Assembly (NCBI RefSeq): GCF_001643775.1
Contig: NZ_CP011402.1
Span: 1,706,432-1,770,431 of the forward strand
Reading direction: 5' to 3'
DNA from: Denitrobacterium detoxificans
GTDB taxonomy: Bacteria; Actinomycetota; Coriobacteriia; Coriobacteriales; Eggerthellaceae
DNA: 64,000 nt
Below, one piece after another: positions 8,682 through 17,681 of this stretch; position 1 is the first letter of the stretch; the number at the start of each line of letters is the position of its first letter. Under the pieces are notes generated by a model. It saw only the letters and a program-made list of their open reading frames with translations. It searched no databases and was not told where the DNA came from. Both the position numbers and the translations under genes were made by a program.

Positions 8682-10133
8682 CTACGCAGCCTGCGGCGCC
8701 GTAGAGGATTCGACCTCACGCACGGTTTTGCGCGGATCGGACAGGCGGAGGGACAGGATGAGCCCCACCACGGCAAGCGCGAACACCAGCAGGAACACCC
8801 AATGCGATCCATTCGAGAATGCAAGCGACGCGTCCGCCGCCCCCGAAGCGCCCTGCCCCGCCATGAGGAGACTCGTGGCAACGGCCGTGCAAATTGCGCC
8901 GCCGACCTGCTGAAGCGTATTCTGTACCGTCGTGCCATCCGTGGAAAGACGAGCAGGTAGCGCAGCAAGGCCATGCGTCTGCACGGGCGACATTGCCAGG
9001 GGCACGCCCACCATCATCACCACATGCGCGGCAATAACGAATGCAAGCGGCGTTGCAGGCGTAACGGTAAGGAACATGCCCGCAGCCACAACCGAAAGTG
9101 CAAATCCCGCAAGGGAGAGCGTACGTGCGCCCATCTTGTCGTACAAGCGACCAGCCACCATGCTCACCAGGGCATTCACAATACCGCCGGGAAGCAGCAG
9201 CATACCCGTCACGGCAACGGGAATCAGCATGGCGTTCTGGTAAAACTGCGGCAGAATGTACATCGCCGAAAGGGTGATGCCAAAATTCACAATCATGAGC
9301 AAGGTGCCAATGCGGAAGCCACGCACCTTGAAGACATCCATGTTGATAACGGGAACGCTCATGCCCATCTGACGGCGGCCATACGCAACCAGGCACAACG
9401 CGCCCACGATAAGCGATGCGAGCACCGGCGCCGAAAGCCAGCCGAAGCTCGAAGCGCTACCAGCGCCAAACACCACCAGGCCAAAACCGGCGCACGAGAG
9501 CAGTACGGAGAGAACGTCTACATGGGGACGCGTTACCTCGAAGGAGTTCACCTCATACTTCACGACGAACACCATGCCGATGGCAAGCACGATCACGAAG
9601 CTAAAGAAGATCCATCGCCAGGAAAGCGCGCCCATGAGGATACCCGCCAACGTGGGGCCCACGGCCGGCGCGAACATGATGACGAGCGCAGTAACGCCCA
9701 TGGCGGCACCCAGCTTATGAGGGGGGATAACCTGCATGACCATGCTAAACATAAGCGGAAGCACGATACCCGTTCCTACGCCCTGAATGCAACGGCCAAC
9801 GAGCGCAACGGCAAAATCGTTGGCGAATCCGCTAATGAGCGAGCCCACGATAAACGCACCCAATGCGAAGATGGTGAGCTTGCGCGCGCTCGCCCACTTC
9901 AGGAGCAAGCTCGAGAATGGCATGCACAGGCCAATGACGAGCATGTAGCCTACTACCATCCACTGCGTGAGCGCACTGTCCACGCCAAATGCAGCAGAGA
10001 GCTGAGGAAGTGCAATATTGAGCGCCGTTTCGCTGTACATGCCGGTAAAGCCAGCCAGATACAGCCCCATAAGCGCCAAATACGGATGAGCAACCTGCAC
10101 GCGCGCCTTGGGCATTTCATTCATCTGATCCAT
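8682..10133 (-). CDS. MFS drug-efflux transporter, DHA2 (EmrB/QacA) family
   Basis: The roughly 483-residue polytopic membrane protein has a long run of hydrophobic helices. It carries DHA2 landmarks: the segment GRCIQGVGTGIVLPLMFS and, in the motif-C region, APAVGPTLAG. The family exports drugs, dyes or metabolites by proton antiport; substrates cannot be predicted. An ATG at 10131-10133 lies 12 bases from AGAAGGAGG, while a TTG at 10140-10142 lies only 3 bases away; I prefer the ATG. The leader has its own promoter, an intrinsic terminator and a hairpin that places the ribosome site in its loop. This suggests conditional expression. Confidence 0.88.
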   Translation of the reverse strand: MDQMNEMPKARVQVAHPYLALMGLYLAGFTGMYSETALNIALPQLSAAFGVDSALTQWMVVGYMLVIGLCMPFSSLLLKWASARKLTIFALGAFIVGSLISGFANDFAVALVGRCIQGVGTGIVLPLMFSMVMQVIPPHKLGAAMGVTALVIMFAPAVGPTLAGILMGALSWRWIFFSFVIVLAIGMVFVVKYEVNSFEVTRPHVDVLSVLLSCAGFGLVVFGAGSASSFGWLSAPVLASLIVGALCLVAYGRRQMGMSVPVINMDVFKVRGFRIGTLLMIVNFGITLSAMYILPQFYQNAMLIPVAVTGMLLLPGGIVNALVSMVAGRLYDKMGARTLSLAGFALSVVAAGMFLTVTPATPLAFVIAAHVVMMVGVPLAMSPVQTHGLAALPARLSTDGTTVQNTLQQVGGAICTAVATSLLMAGQGASGAADASLAFSNGSHWVFLLVFALAVVGLILSLRLSDPRKTVREVESSTAPQAA

Positions 10134-10138
10134 GAAGA

Positions 10139-10160
10139 GCAAGTACCTCCTTCTACTTGC
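10139..10160 (-). promoter_or_regulatory. Hairpin enclosing the efflux-gene ribosome-binding site
   Basis: On the minus strand the 7-base arms GCAAGTA and TACTTGC are perfectly complementary and enclose the eight-base loop GAAGGAGG. The hairpin would hide the Shine-Dalgarno sequence and the alternative TTG start. Confidence 0.65.
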
Positions 10161-10172
10161 AGTGGGACAACG

Positions 10173-10216
10173 AAAAAGGCGGATGCCGTAACCTAGCTCG
10201 TTACGACATCCGCCTT
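10173..10216 (-). terminator. Terminator or attenuator in efflux-gene leader
   Basis: A long stem (AAGGCGGATG/CATCCGCCTT plus CGTAAC/GTTACG, one mismatch) is followed on the minus strand by five T. It lies downstream of a promoter-like pair at 10246-10273 and upstream of the efflux start. The preceding gene already has its own terminator at 10333-10363, so this one fits an attenuator. Confidence 0.68.
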
Positions 10217-10245
10217 CGCGAATTCAGTGCCCTCACTGCGCTATC

Positions 10246-10273
10246 TCTATAACAGGTGGGTACTTTACGACAA
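10246..10273 (-). promoter_or_regulatory. Candidate promoter of the efflux gene
   Basis: On the minus strand TTGTCG (10268-10273) and TATAGA (10246-10251) are 16 bases apart. The predicted leader would include the hairpin at 10173-10216. Confidence 0.5.
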
Positions 10274-10332
10274 ACGGCTCATCGCTCGTAAGCGCCGTCA
10301 TACAAGCTCCATCTTTGCTTTACGCCTACATG

Positions 10333-10363
10333 AAAAAGGGCCCTTGCCATAGCAAGGGCCCTT
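10333..10363 (-). terminator. Intrinsic terminator after acyl-CoA synthetase
   Basis: Perfect arms AAGGGCCCTTGC and GCAAGGGCCCTT with a four-base loop are followed on the minus strand by a run of T. Confidence 0.9.
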
Positions 10364-10386
10364 CGAAAGCACGCTTTGCAGATGCG

Positions 10387-12060
10387 CTAATCGGCAATGC
10401 CGTCATTCGTGCGAATGAGCTTGCGCTTGATCTTCCCACCCACCGTCTTCGGGAGCTCGTCGACGTATTCCACGATGCGCGGATACTTATACGGAGCCGT
10501 GGTCTTCTTCACGTGATTCTGCAGCTCCTTGGTGAGCTCGGGCGTGCCCTCATATCCGCGTGCGAGCACGACCGTAGCCTTCACTACCTTGCCGCGAATG
10601 GGGTCGGGCGCTGCGGTAACGGCGCATTCCACAACCGCAGGATGCGCCACCAGTGCACTCTCCACCTCGAAGGGGCCAATGCGGTAACCCGAGCACTTGA
10701 TGACGTCATCGTTGCGCCCCACGAACGACAGATAGCCATCGGGGTCACGCCATGCCATGTCATGCAGGTTGTAGTATTCCCCACCCAAGGCTTCCTTCGT
10801 GCGCTCCGGGTCGCCAAAGTAACCCACGAACAGGCCCGGCGGATACGCATCCTTCAGGTGCGTAACGCAAATGGCGCCTTCCTCACCGTCGGGCACGAAG
10901 TTGCCATCGTCGTCGAGCAGACGAATGTTCAGAAGCGGGCTAGGCTTGCCCATGGAACCGGGACGCGGCTCGAGCCAAGGGAACGTTGCCACGAGCACGG
11001 GACCCTCCGACTGGCCGAAGCCCTCACGAATCTTCTTGCCAGTAAGGCGTTCCCACGCCACAGTAACCTCGGCATTCAGCGGTTCGCCTGCCGTAGCGAA
11101 GTTCTGAATGGGGGAAAGGTCGTAGCTGGCAACGTCTTCCTGCAGCATAAAGCGATACATAGTGGGAGGCGCGCAGAACGTGGTGAGCTTGTAGTCCTGC
11201 ATGACCTGCAGAAGCTTCGCCGGAACGAACTTCATCATGTCATAGCAGAACACGCAGGCACCGGCCATCCACTGGCCATACAGCTTGCCCCAGCCAAACT
11301 TGGCCCAACCACTGTCGGTAACGCTCATATGCAGCTTGTTCTCCTGAACCTGCTGCCAATACTTCGCGGTAATGATATGGCCAAACGGATGCTTGAACGA
11401 ATGCTCCACCGCCTTGGCATTGCCCGTGGTGCCACTAGTAAAGTACATGAGCATAATGTCATCGATTTGCGTGGCCGCATCGCCTTCGGGGCGCTGCCAC
11501 TCGGGGCTTGCGCTGGCGATAAGGTCGCTGAACGACAGCCAGCCTTCACGCTCGCCGCCACACACGATCTTGCCCTGCACCGAGGGAGCATCCTGGAGAG
11601 CAAGCTCCGTCTGCTCGCAAACGTAATCATCGTTCACGCAAACCATCATCTTCACGCCTGCCAGATTGCAGCGATAGGCAATGTCCTTGCGCGTAAGCTG
11701 AATGGTTGCAGGAACCACGGTTGCGCCAATCTTGCACAACGCCATGGCGCACACCCAGTATTCCCAGCGACGACGCAGGATCATGAGCACGACATCGCCC
11801 TTGCGAATGCCCTGCTCCCAAAAGACGTTGGCCATCTGGTTGGACATACGCGAAATGTCGGAGAACGTAAACTCCTTGCGATCGTCGTTATCATCCACCC
11901 AAACCAGGGCCTTCTTTTCCGGCTCCACGCGTGCCCACTCGTCCACGACGTCATAGGCGAAGTTGAAGTTCTGGGGAATGTTGATGGTGAAGTTCTCGAA
12001 GAAATCCTCGTACGAATCGAACTCAATACGAGGACAATATTTACTCAGAATGTAATCCAC
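10387..12060 (-). CDS. AMP-dependent acyl-CoA synthetase (medium-chain/acetyl-CoA synthetase-like)
   Basis: The 557-residue protein belongs to the adenylate-forming (ANL) superfamily and would activate a carboxylic acid to its CoA thioester through an acyl-AMP. The P-loop FTSGTTGNAK lies near residue 200. The YYNLHDMAWRDPDGY hinge region and GRNDDVIKCSGYRIGPFEVE follow. The C-terminal PKTVGGKIKRKLIR carries the catalytic lysine. The overall pattern is closest to the medium-chain ACSM group; substrate chain length is not readable. An XRE-cupin regulator gene lies 24 bases upstream, so the two probably form an operon. Confidence 0.88.
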   Translation of the reverse strand: MDYILSKYCPRIEFDSYEDFFENFTINIPQNFNFAYDVVDEWARVEPEKKALVWVDDNDDRKEFTFSDISRMSNQMANVFWEQGIRKGDVVLMILRRRWEYWVCAMALCKIGATVVPATIQLTRKDIAYRCNLAGVKMMVCVNDDYVCEQTELALQDAPSVQGKIVCGGEREGWLSFSDLIASASPEWQRPEGDAATQIDDIMLMYFTSGTTGNAKAVEHSFKHPFGHIITAKYWQQVQENKLHMSVTDSGWAKFGWGKLYGQWMAGACVFCYDMMKFVPAKLLQVMQDYKLTTFCAPPTMYRFMLQEDVASYDLSPIQNFATAGEPLNAEVTVAWERLTGKKIREGFGQSEGPVLVATFPWLEPRPGSMGKPSPLLNIRLLDDDGNFVPDGEEGAICVTHLKDAYPPGLFVGYFGDPERTKEALGGEYYNLHDMAWRDPDGYLSFVGRNDDVIKCSGYRIGPFEVESALVAHPAVVECAVTAAPDPIRGKVVKATVVLARGYEGTPELTKELQNHVKKTTAPYKYPRIVEYVDELPKTVGGKIKRKLIRTNDGIAD

Positions 12061-12084
12061 AATGACTCCTGGCTACGCGTTCGA

Positions 12085-12636
12085 CTACTCGGCAATGAAG
12101 GTGAGGAACTTGGCAGGTTCGTTGCCTCCGCACCGCTGGCCATGAGGGTGCATGGGGTCGAAATAAGCCGAGTCGCCTTCATTGAGCTGGTACTCTCGCC
12201 CATCGTAGGAGAGAATGACGGAGCCTTGAACTACGTAATTGAACTCCTGGCCGCCGTGGGTAACCAGTTCCGCGGGATCGTCGGAAGGATCGAGCGTAAC
12301 CATGAGCGGCTGCATGATCTTATGCGAGAAACGCCAGGCCAGATCCTCGAAATGATAACCGGGAAGGCGGTTCACCTCACGACCGGCGCCAGCTTTGACC
12401 ACCTGGATGTTGGTCAGGCGCGTCTCGCCGCCCGTAAGAATCTCGGTGAACTCAACGCCAAACTTATTCGCCATATGATAGATGGCGGAAATGGGTACGT
12501 CGGCACCCGTCTCTTCCCATTCAGTGTACGTATCGACATCTACGCCAAGCTCGGCTGCCATGGAATGACGCGATACCTCGCAGGCCTCACGGAGACCCTT
12601 GATGCGTTCGCCCAGCTCGCGAAAATCGTCTTGCAT
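12085..12636 (-). CDS. XRE-family transcriptional regulator with C-terminal cupin domain
   Basis: The 183-residue protein has an N-terminal helix-turn-helix (residues about 5-65, with SRHSMAAELGVDVDTYTEWE) and a C-terminal cupin. The cupin shows HGGQEFNYVVQGSVIL and GDSAYFDPMHPHGQ, giving the two histidine-bearing cupin motifs. Such proteins bind a small ligand or metal in the cupin barrel and control the adjacent metabolic gene. The start at 12636 has AAGGGGG seven bases upstream; a longer frame to 12930 has no such support. A perfect inverted repeat at 12685-12706, beside the predicted -10, suggests autoregulation of the operon with the acyl-CoA synthetase. Confidence 0.88.
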   Translation of the reverse strand: MQDDFRELGERIKGLREACEVSRHSMAAELGVDVDTYTEWEETGADVPISAIYHMANKFGVEFTEILTGGETRLTNIQVVKAGAGREVNRLPGYHFEDLAWRFSHKIMQPLMVTLDPSDDPAELVTHGGQEFNYVVQGSVILSYDGREYQLNEGDSAYFDPMHPHGQRCGGNEPAKFLTFIAE

Positions 12637-12676
12637 AGTCTTACCCCCTTGGGAAGTGTCGGGACCAGTGGCAATC

Positions 12677-12706
12677 AGTGTAGCGCACTTTAGTATGCGA
12701 AAGTGC
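12677..12706 (-). promoter_or_regulatory. Promoter -10 and operator-like inverted repeat of the XRE-cupin operon
   Basis: GCACTTT (12685-12691) and AAAGTGC (12700-12706) form a perfect inverted repeat with an 8-base spacer. It lies directly upstream of a minus-strand TACACT (12677-12682), so a dimeric regulator bound there would cover the core promoter. Confidence 0.6.
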
Positions 12707-12798
12707 CGAGGGCGCAAATCGTCACACGAGCGACGCATTGGGGCTGAAGAACGGCACGATCGGCCCTGCGAATTGGCGAAAGCATTGATTCGGGCACG

Positions 12799-12833
12799 AA
12801 AAAAGCCCGCCCCGCGATATGGCGGAGCAGGCT
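12799..12833 (-). terminator. Intrinsic terminator after pyrophosphatase
   Basis: On the minus strand the arms AGCCTGCTCCGC and GCGGGGCGGGCT pair throughout, with two G-U wobbles. They are followed by six T. Confidence 0.88.
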
Positions 12834-12866
12834 TGCAGTCGCTGTTCGGCGGAAACCGCGCGAAGG

Positions 12867-13802
12867 CTAGTTGGCAGCCAGGATGGGAGCGGCAACCTGC
12901 TTCTTGCGGGACAGGATGCCATCGATCCAAACCGTCTTGGAGCTATCGATGCCGAAGACGCTGTCGACGACAGCATGATTGCCCTCTACCAGGAAGTTGC
13001 TGCCCTCGGCCAGAATGTCGGTAACGAGCACGAGCACGAAGTCGTAGCCCTTTTCCTCCTGCAGCTTGCGCATGTAGGCGCGAGCTTCCTCTTCGCGCTT
13101 CATGGCACCTTCCAGGTCGACCGTTTCGTGCTGGGCGATGAGCACCGTGGTGGAACCTACTTCGAATTCCTTGGCGTCGGCACCCACGTACTTCTCGATG
13201 GGCAGATCGGCTTCGCCACCGCGGCACTTGAAGAGCTGCTGGCCAAACTCAACGTACTTCTTGCCCGTGATGCCTTCCAGGTAGGCGATCTGCTCTTCGT
13301 CGACCTTGGTAGCCGTGGGGGACTTCAAGATGACCGTGTCGGTGAGGATGGCGGACAGCAGCACGTTTGCGATGGCAACCGGAATCTCGATGTCATGCTG
13401 GCGGCAGAGCGCGGAAATGACCGTGCACGTAGAACCCCAGGGGCGAACCGTCATGTAAATGGGAGCGGCAGTGGCAACGTCGCCGATGCGATGGTGATCA
13501 ACAATACCCACGACCTCGGCATCAGCCAGACCATCGACAGCCTGCTTCAGCTCGTTGTGGTCGACGAGCATGACCTTCTGGCCAGCTTCCACGTGGTCGA
13601 TCAGACGAGGAGCGTCGATACCGTTCTGCTCGAGGTTCCAAGCCGTCTCGGGCGGAAGGGGGCCGAGGCAGACGGCCTCGTACACATCATCGCGGCCCTG
13701 GCGACGAGCCAGCTCGTTCTCGAAGAACGCCAGGCCTACAGCGGCCGAGATAGCGTCGTTGTCCGGATTCTTGTGTCCCACAATGATGATGGGTTCTGCC
13801 AT
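12867..13802 (-). CDS. ppaC: Manganese-dependent inorganic pyrophosphatase (family II, DHH superfamily)
   Basis: The 311-residue cytoplasmic enzyme hydrolyses pyrophosphate to phosphate. The metal-site motifs are visible: GHKNPDND (His10, Asp14, Asp16), DHNE at 81-84 and the signature DHH at 102-104. The C-terminal DHHA2 domain carries SRKKQ near the end. Length matches family II enzymes. The start at 13802 has AGGAAGGAA just upstream; an extension to 13859 would run into the pcrA coding end. It follows pcrA by 37 bases and may share its transcript. Confidence 0.95.
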   Translation of the reverse strand: MAEPIIIVGHKNPDNDAISAAVGLAFFENELARRQGRDDVYEAVCLGPLPPETAWNLEQNGIDAPRLIDHVEAGQKVMLVDHNELKQAVDGLADAEVVGIVDHHRIGDVATAAPIYMTVRPWGSTCTVISALCRQHDIEIPVAIANVLLSAILTDTVILKSPTATKVDEEQIAYLEGITGKKYVEFGQQLFKCRGGEADLPIEKYVGADAKEFEVGSTTVLIAQHETVDLEGAMKREEEARAYMRKLQEEKGYDFVLVLVTDILAEGSNFLVEGNHAVVDSVFGIDSSKTVWIDGILSRKKQVAAPILAAN

Positions 13803-13839
13803 GGGATTTCCTTCCTTTGCAGCTTTCAGGCTAAATGGA

Positions 13840-16176
13840 TTACTTTCCGATTTTGACAATTGGAGCGTAGTCTTTCAACAATTTTTTGGTGGAACCGCTC
13901 TTCGAGAAGCGAATCGAGAGGGTATCTCCATCTACCTTCACAACGCGACCGCGGCCAAACACCTTATGGTCCACGATGTCGCCGATGGCAAACGTAGCAC
14001 CTGCGGCGGCCTTCTTCTGGGGAGCCTTCGGGGCCGTATGCACGCGCTTCGACGTGCCACGCGCGCTGGACGTACCGAACACGCGTCCCTGCCCCGCTTC
14101 CGCGCTACTGCCGGAAATGCCGCGACGACTGCCACGCTTTTCCCAGCCCGTTCCCGAGAAGCCCGACGAACCCAGGCCCGTAGTGGAAAGCAGTTCGGAG
14201 GGAATCTCGGCCAGGAAGCGCGAGCGAGGATTCGCCTGCGTTTGACCAAACAGCTTGCGTTGACCCGCACAGGTAAGGTACAGACGCTTGCGAGCGCGCG
14301 TAATAGCAACGTAGGCCAAGCGACGTTCCTCTTCTACGCCCGCACCGTCGTTCATGCTGCTCATATGCGGGAAGATGGTTTCTTCCATGCCCGCGGTGAA
14401 CACATAGTCGAACTCCAGGCCCTTCGCGGCATGCACCGTCATAAGCGTAACGGCCGTGCCGTCGTCGCTCATGGTATCCAGGTCGGTACGCAGCGTAACC
14501 CACTCGATGAAGTCGGAAAGCGAGTTGCCGGAAAGCACGCGAACGGGTTCTTCGCCCAGCTGTTCCGCACCTTCCCCACCGGCAACGGGCGCGGCGAACT
14601 GCGCATCGGAGTCATCGTGCGTGGCAGCGAATTCATCAACTACGCCCAAGAATTCCTTGATGTTCTCGGCGCGACCACGCGACTCGTCGGTATTCTCCTC
14701 TTCCAGGGCGCGCACCAGGCGGCTCTTATCGATGACCATCTCCACGAGCTTGCGCAGTTCGCCTTCCCAGAAGGACGTCTCCATGATGAGCTGAGTAAAT
14801 TCGCCCAGGGCACGACGCGTTGCAGCACGGAAGGACTCATCGGCACAAGCCAGCTGGCAGGCCTCCAGGAACGTGCACGCATTCTCGATCGCCATCATGT
14901 CGATGCGCTCGACGGTGCTCTTGCCAATACCACGGCGCGGCACGTTGATGATGCGCTTAGCCGCCATGTCATCGGCAGGATTCACAGCAAGCGTGAGGTA
15001 CGCCATAACATCGCGAATCTCGGCGCGATCGAAGAATCGCGTGCCGCCCACGATGCGATACGGAACGCCCGCACGCAGCAACATATCTTCAAGCGTACGA
15101 CTCTGCGCATTCGTGCGGTAGAACAGGGCGAACTGGTTGTAACTTGCGCCCTTGCCATGCTGGCGCTCAATCTCGCCGGCAATCCAACGCCCTTCGTCGC
15201 GCTCGTCGCTGGCCAGGTACACCTGCACCTTTTCGCCCTCTTCGCCCGTAGAGATGAGCTTCTTGCTCTTACGATGCACGTTGTTGGCGATAACGGCATT
15301 GGCGGCATTCAGGATGGTAGCCGTAGAGCGGTAATTGCGCTCTAGCTTCACCGTGTGAGCGTTCGGGTAATCCTTCTCGAAATCCAGGATGTTGCGAATG
15401 TCGGCGCCACGCCAACTATAAATCGACTGGTCGTCGTCGCCTACGACCATGAGGTTGCGACGCTTGGCGGCCAGCAGCTGACAGATGGCGTACTGGGCGC
15501 GGTTGGTGTCCTGATACTCGTCGACCATGATGTAGCGGAAGCGATCCTGGTACGCCTCGAGCACCTGGGGATGATTCTTGAACAGCAGCCACGTAAATAC
15601 GAGCAAGTCGTCGAAGTCGAATGCGTTCGCCTGGCGCAGGCGCTTCTGCAACTCGTCGTAGACGCGGGCCGCCACCTTGGTAATGGGGTCGGCAGCCTGG
15701 GCTTCGAACTCGCCAGGAAGCACGAGTTCGTTCTTCGCCGAGGAAATGCGGTTGCGGATGGCGTTCACCGGAAAGCGCTTCGGATCGATGTTCTGCTGCG
15801 CCATGATGTCCTTCACCAGGCGCTTGCTGTCGTCGTCGGCATAAATGGTGAAGCTATTCGAAAAGCCCAGCACCTCGGCATTCGCACGCAGAATGCGCAC
15901 GCACATGCTGTGGAACGTGGAAACCCACATGCCGCGGGCGGCTGGCCCCACGATGCCATCCAGACGCTCGCGCATCTCGTTGGCCGCCTTGTTGGTAAAC
16001 GTAATGGCCAGAATCTGCCAAGGCGGCACGGAAAGGTCTTCCACCATATGGGCAATGCGGTACGTAAGCACACGCGTCTTGCCGCTTCCGGCGCCAGCGA
16101 GAACGAGCAGCGGGCCTTCGGTGCATTCCACCGCTTCGCGCTGCTCGGGATTGAGCGAATTCAGGTCGATTGCCAT
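13840..16176 (-). CDS. pcrA: ATP-dependent DNA helicase PcrA/UvrD (SF1A)
   Basis: The 778-residue 3'-5' helicase has all core motifs: LNPEQREAVECTEGPLLV (Q motif), AGAGSGKT (Walker A, near residue 30), VDEYQDTN (motif II) and GDDDQSIYSWRGA (motif III). Further on are VHAAKGLEFDYVF (motif V) and RRLAYVAITRA (motif VI). The C-terminus ends with a Tudor-like fold (GDIVDHKVFGRGRVV), typical of PcrA in Gram-positives. It acts in nucleotide excision repair, replication restart and RecA removal. A GGGGAG site lies three bases from the ATG. Confidence 0.97.
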   Translation of the reverse strand: MAIDLNSLNPEQREAVECTEGPLLVLAGAGSGKTRVLTYRIAHMVEDLSVPPWQILAITFTNKAANEMRERLDGIVGPAARGMWVSTFHSMCVRILRANAEVLGFSNSFTIYADDDSKRLVKDIMAQQNIDPKRFPVNAIRNRISSAKNELVLPGEFEAQAADPITKVAARVYDELQKRLRQANAFDFDDLLVFTWLLFKNHPQVLEAYQDRFRYIMVDEYQDTNRAQYAICQLLAAKRRNLMVVGDDDQSIYSWRGADIRNILDFEKDYPNAHTVKLERNYRSTATILNAANAVIANNVHRKSKKLISTGEEGEKVQVYLASDERDEGRWIAGEIERQHGKGASYNQFALFYRTNAQSRTLEDMLLRAGVPYRIVGGTRFFDRAEIRDVMAYLTLAVNPADDMAAKRIINVPRRGIGKSTVERIDMMAIENACTFLEACQLACADESFRAATRRALGEFTQLIMETSFWEGELRKLVEMVIDKSRLVRALEEENTDESRGRAENIKEFLGVVDEFAATHDDSDAQFAAPVAGGEGAEQLGEEPVRVLSGNSLSDFIEWVTLRTDLDTMSDDGTAVTLMTVHAAKGLEFDYVFTAGMEETIFPHMSSMNDGAGVEEERRLAYVAITRARKRLYLTCAGQRKLFGQTQANPRSRFLAEIPSELLSTTGLGSSGFSGTGWEKRGSRRGISGSSAEAGQGRVFGTSSARGTSKRVHTAPKAPQKKAAAGATFAIGDIVDHKVFGRGRVVKVDGDTLSIRFSKSGSTKKLLKDYAPIVKIGK

Positions 16177-16412
16177 GTACTCCCCATCGATAACGTGATT
16201 TCATCTGTGTCGTAGGCCACTTACTTTACTTCATAACGAAGCACGCCCCGCGGGATGGCACAAAGTAAGCAGAGCCGAAAACGCGACAGGGTAAGCCCAT
16301 GCGCAAGTCCCATTCAGCAGTAACGCAGCCCATCGCTTTCCCACCAGGTGCTTTATACGAGAAGCCCCCAAACGAACACGCAATTCAGGCGTCAGCTATA
16401 GATTTTCCCGAA
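16177..16412. other. Divergent intergenic region, pcrA / MetE-like gene
   Basis: With the adjoining promoter this makes 302 noncoding bases. I found no riboswitch here: SAM-box and cobalamin-box landmarks are missing even though the downstream gene is in methionine metabolism. No confident pcrA promoter was seen. Confidence 0.4.
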
Positions 16413-16441
16413 CGCCCTGCAGACGGGCGGGCGCGTATACT
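16413..16441 (+). promoter_or_regulatory. Candidate promoter with inverted repeat, MetE-like gene
   Basis: TATACT (16436-16441) is a good -10. Just upstream is CGCCC-N7-GGGCG (16413-16429), an inverted repeat occupying the -35 position where no TTGACA-like box exists. This arrangement fits control by an activator or repressor. Confidence 0.45.
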
Positions 16442-16478
16442 AACAGCAATGCTTTCATACTCATGGAAAGGACGCCTC

Positions 16479-17606
16479 ATGGCCATTGCCTACGATAAGA
16501 AGACCCCGCATCGTTTCGACGTCGTTGGAAGCTTCCTGCGCCCCGCTGCGCTGCGCGAAGCGCGTGCCCAATTCGCGGAGGGGGCAATCTCCCGCGAAGA
16601 GCTTACAGCCGTAGAAGATGACGCCATCCGCGATCTAGTAGCAAAGCAGCAGGCAGCTGGCCTTTCCACGATCACCGACGGCGAGTTTCGCCGTGCCACC
16701 TGGCACCTCGACTTCATGTGGGGTTTCGCAGGCATAGGCCATGCGCCCACCGAAACGGGCCTCCCCTTCCACGATGAAGCGGCTATGCTCGACGACACCT
16801 TCGTAACGGGCAAGATCCGTCTGGAAAGCGAGCATCCTTTTGTAGCCCACTATCGCTTCGTACGCGACCTAGAAGACGAGAATACGGTCGCGAAGCTCAC
16901 CATCCCCGCGCCGGCACAGTTCCTGGAGCAGCTCATCATGCCGTTCAACGCCGAGCGTACCCGCGCATTCTACGCAACCGACGAAGAGGTCGCCGACGAC
17001 CTGGTGGCCGCCTATGGCGCATTCATCAGCCAACTCTACGAGGCAGGCTGTCGCAACCTGCAGTTCGACGACTGCTCGTGGGGCATGCTCTGCGACAAGC
17101 GCGCACCCCTATTCTTCGGCACCGACGAAGCAGGCATCGAAGCCGTGAAGGAGCAGCTGCTCGCCGTGAACAATCGCGTACTCGACGCACGTCCCGAGGG
17201 CCTTACCATCAACACGCACGTCTGCCGCGGAAACTTCCACTCCACCTACGCCAACGAAGGCGGTTACGAAGCCGTGGCAAAAACGCTATTCGCACGTGAG
17301 CACGTTGACGCGTTCTTCCTGGAATTCGACGACGAACGCTCGGGTGGCTTCGAACCGCTGGCAAGCGTTGCGGAAGGCAAGCAAGTCGTGCTAGGCCTCA
17401 TTACTTCGAAGCGCCCCGAGCTTGAAGACAAAGACCAGGTCATCGCACGCATCCGCGAAGCAGCGAAATACGTTCCGCTCGACCGCCTGTGCCTCTCGCC
17501 CCAGTGTGGCTTCGCTAGCTGCGAAATTGGCAACAAGCTCACCGAGGACGAGCAATGGGCCAAGATTGCACTGGTCCGCGAAATCGCCGAGGAGGTATGG
17601 GGCTAG
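16479..17606 (+). CDS. Cobalamin-independent methionine synthase II-family protein (MetE C-terminal-domain-like)
   Basis: The 375-residue protein matches the short YxjG/YxjH-type methyltransferases that correspond to the catalytic C-terminal half of MetE. Conserved pieces are FDVVGSFLRP at the start, ITDGEFRR, and NTHVCRGNF, with the zinc-ligand pair His and Cys. LSPQCGFAS near the end carries the third ligand Cys. Members transfer methyl groups to thiols such as homocysteine, using donors that differ from full MetE. The start at 16479 has GGAAAGGA seven bases upstream. It is monocistronic, followed by the T-box region. Confidence 0.88.
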   Translation: MAIAYDKKTPHRFDVVGSFLRPAALREARAQFAEGAISREELTAVEDDAIRDLVAKQQAAGLSTITDGEFRRATWHLDFMWGFAGIGHAPTETGLPFHDEAAMLDDTFVTGKIRLESEHPFVAHYRFVRDLEDENTVAKLTIPAPAQFLEQLIMPFNAERTRAFYATDEEVADDLVAAYGAFISQLYEAGCRNLQFDDCSWGMLCDKRAPLFFGTDEAGIEAVKEQLLAVNNRVLDARPEGLTINTHVCRGNFHSTYANEGGYEAVAKTLFAREHVDAFFLEFDDERSGGFEPLASVAEGKQVVLGLITSKRPELEDKDQVIARIREAAKYVPLDRLCLSPQCGFASCEIGNKLTEDEQWAKIALVREIAEEVWG

Positions 17607-17651
17607 CCACTACCACTTGGCGAAATCGCCTACCCCTTTTGAAAAAACTTG

Positions 17652-17680
17652 TTGACAGTGGCAAACCAATGCCCTTACAC
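17652..17680 (+). promoter_or_regulatory. Promoter of the T-box/ECF operon
   Basis: A perfect TTGACA (17652-17657) is followed after 17 bases by TTACAC (17675-17680). The T-box leader starts just downstream. Confidence 0.72.
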
Positions 17681-17681
17681 T

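Noticed and set aside
12636-12930. N-terminal extension of the XRE-cupin regulator
   Set aside because: The extra residues are Arg/Cys/Pro-rich without a domain, and a good ribosome site marks the start at 12636.
16177-16478. Possible SAM or cobalamin riboswitch ahead of the MetE-like gene
   Set aside because: None of the conserved boxes of either class could be found; only a promoter and a short inverted repeat are supported.
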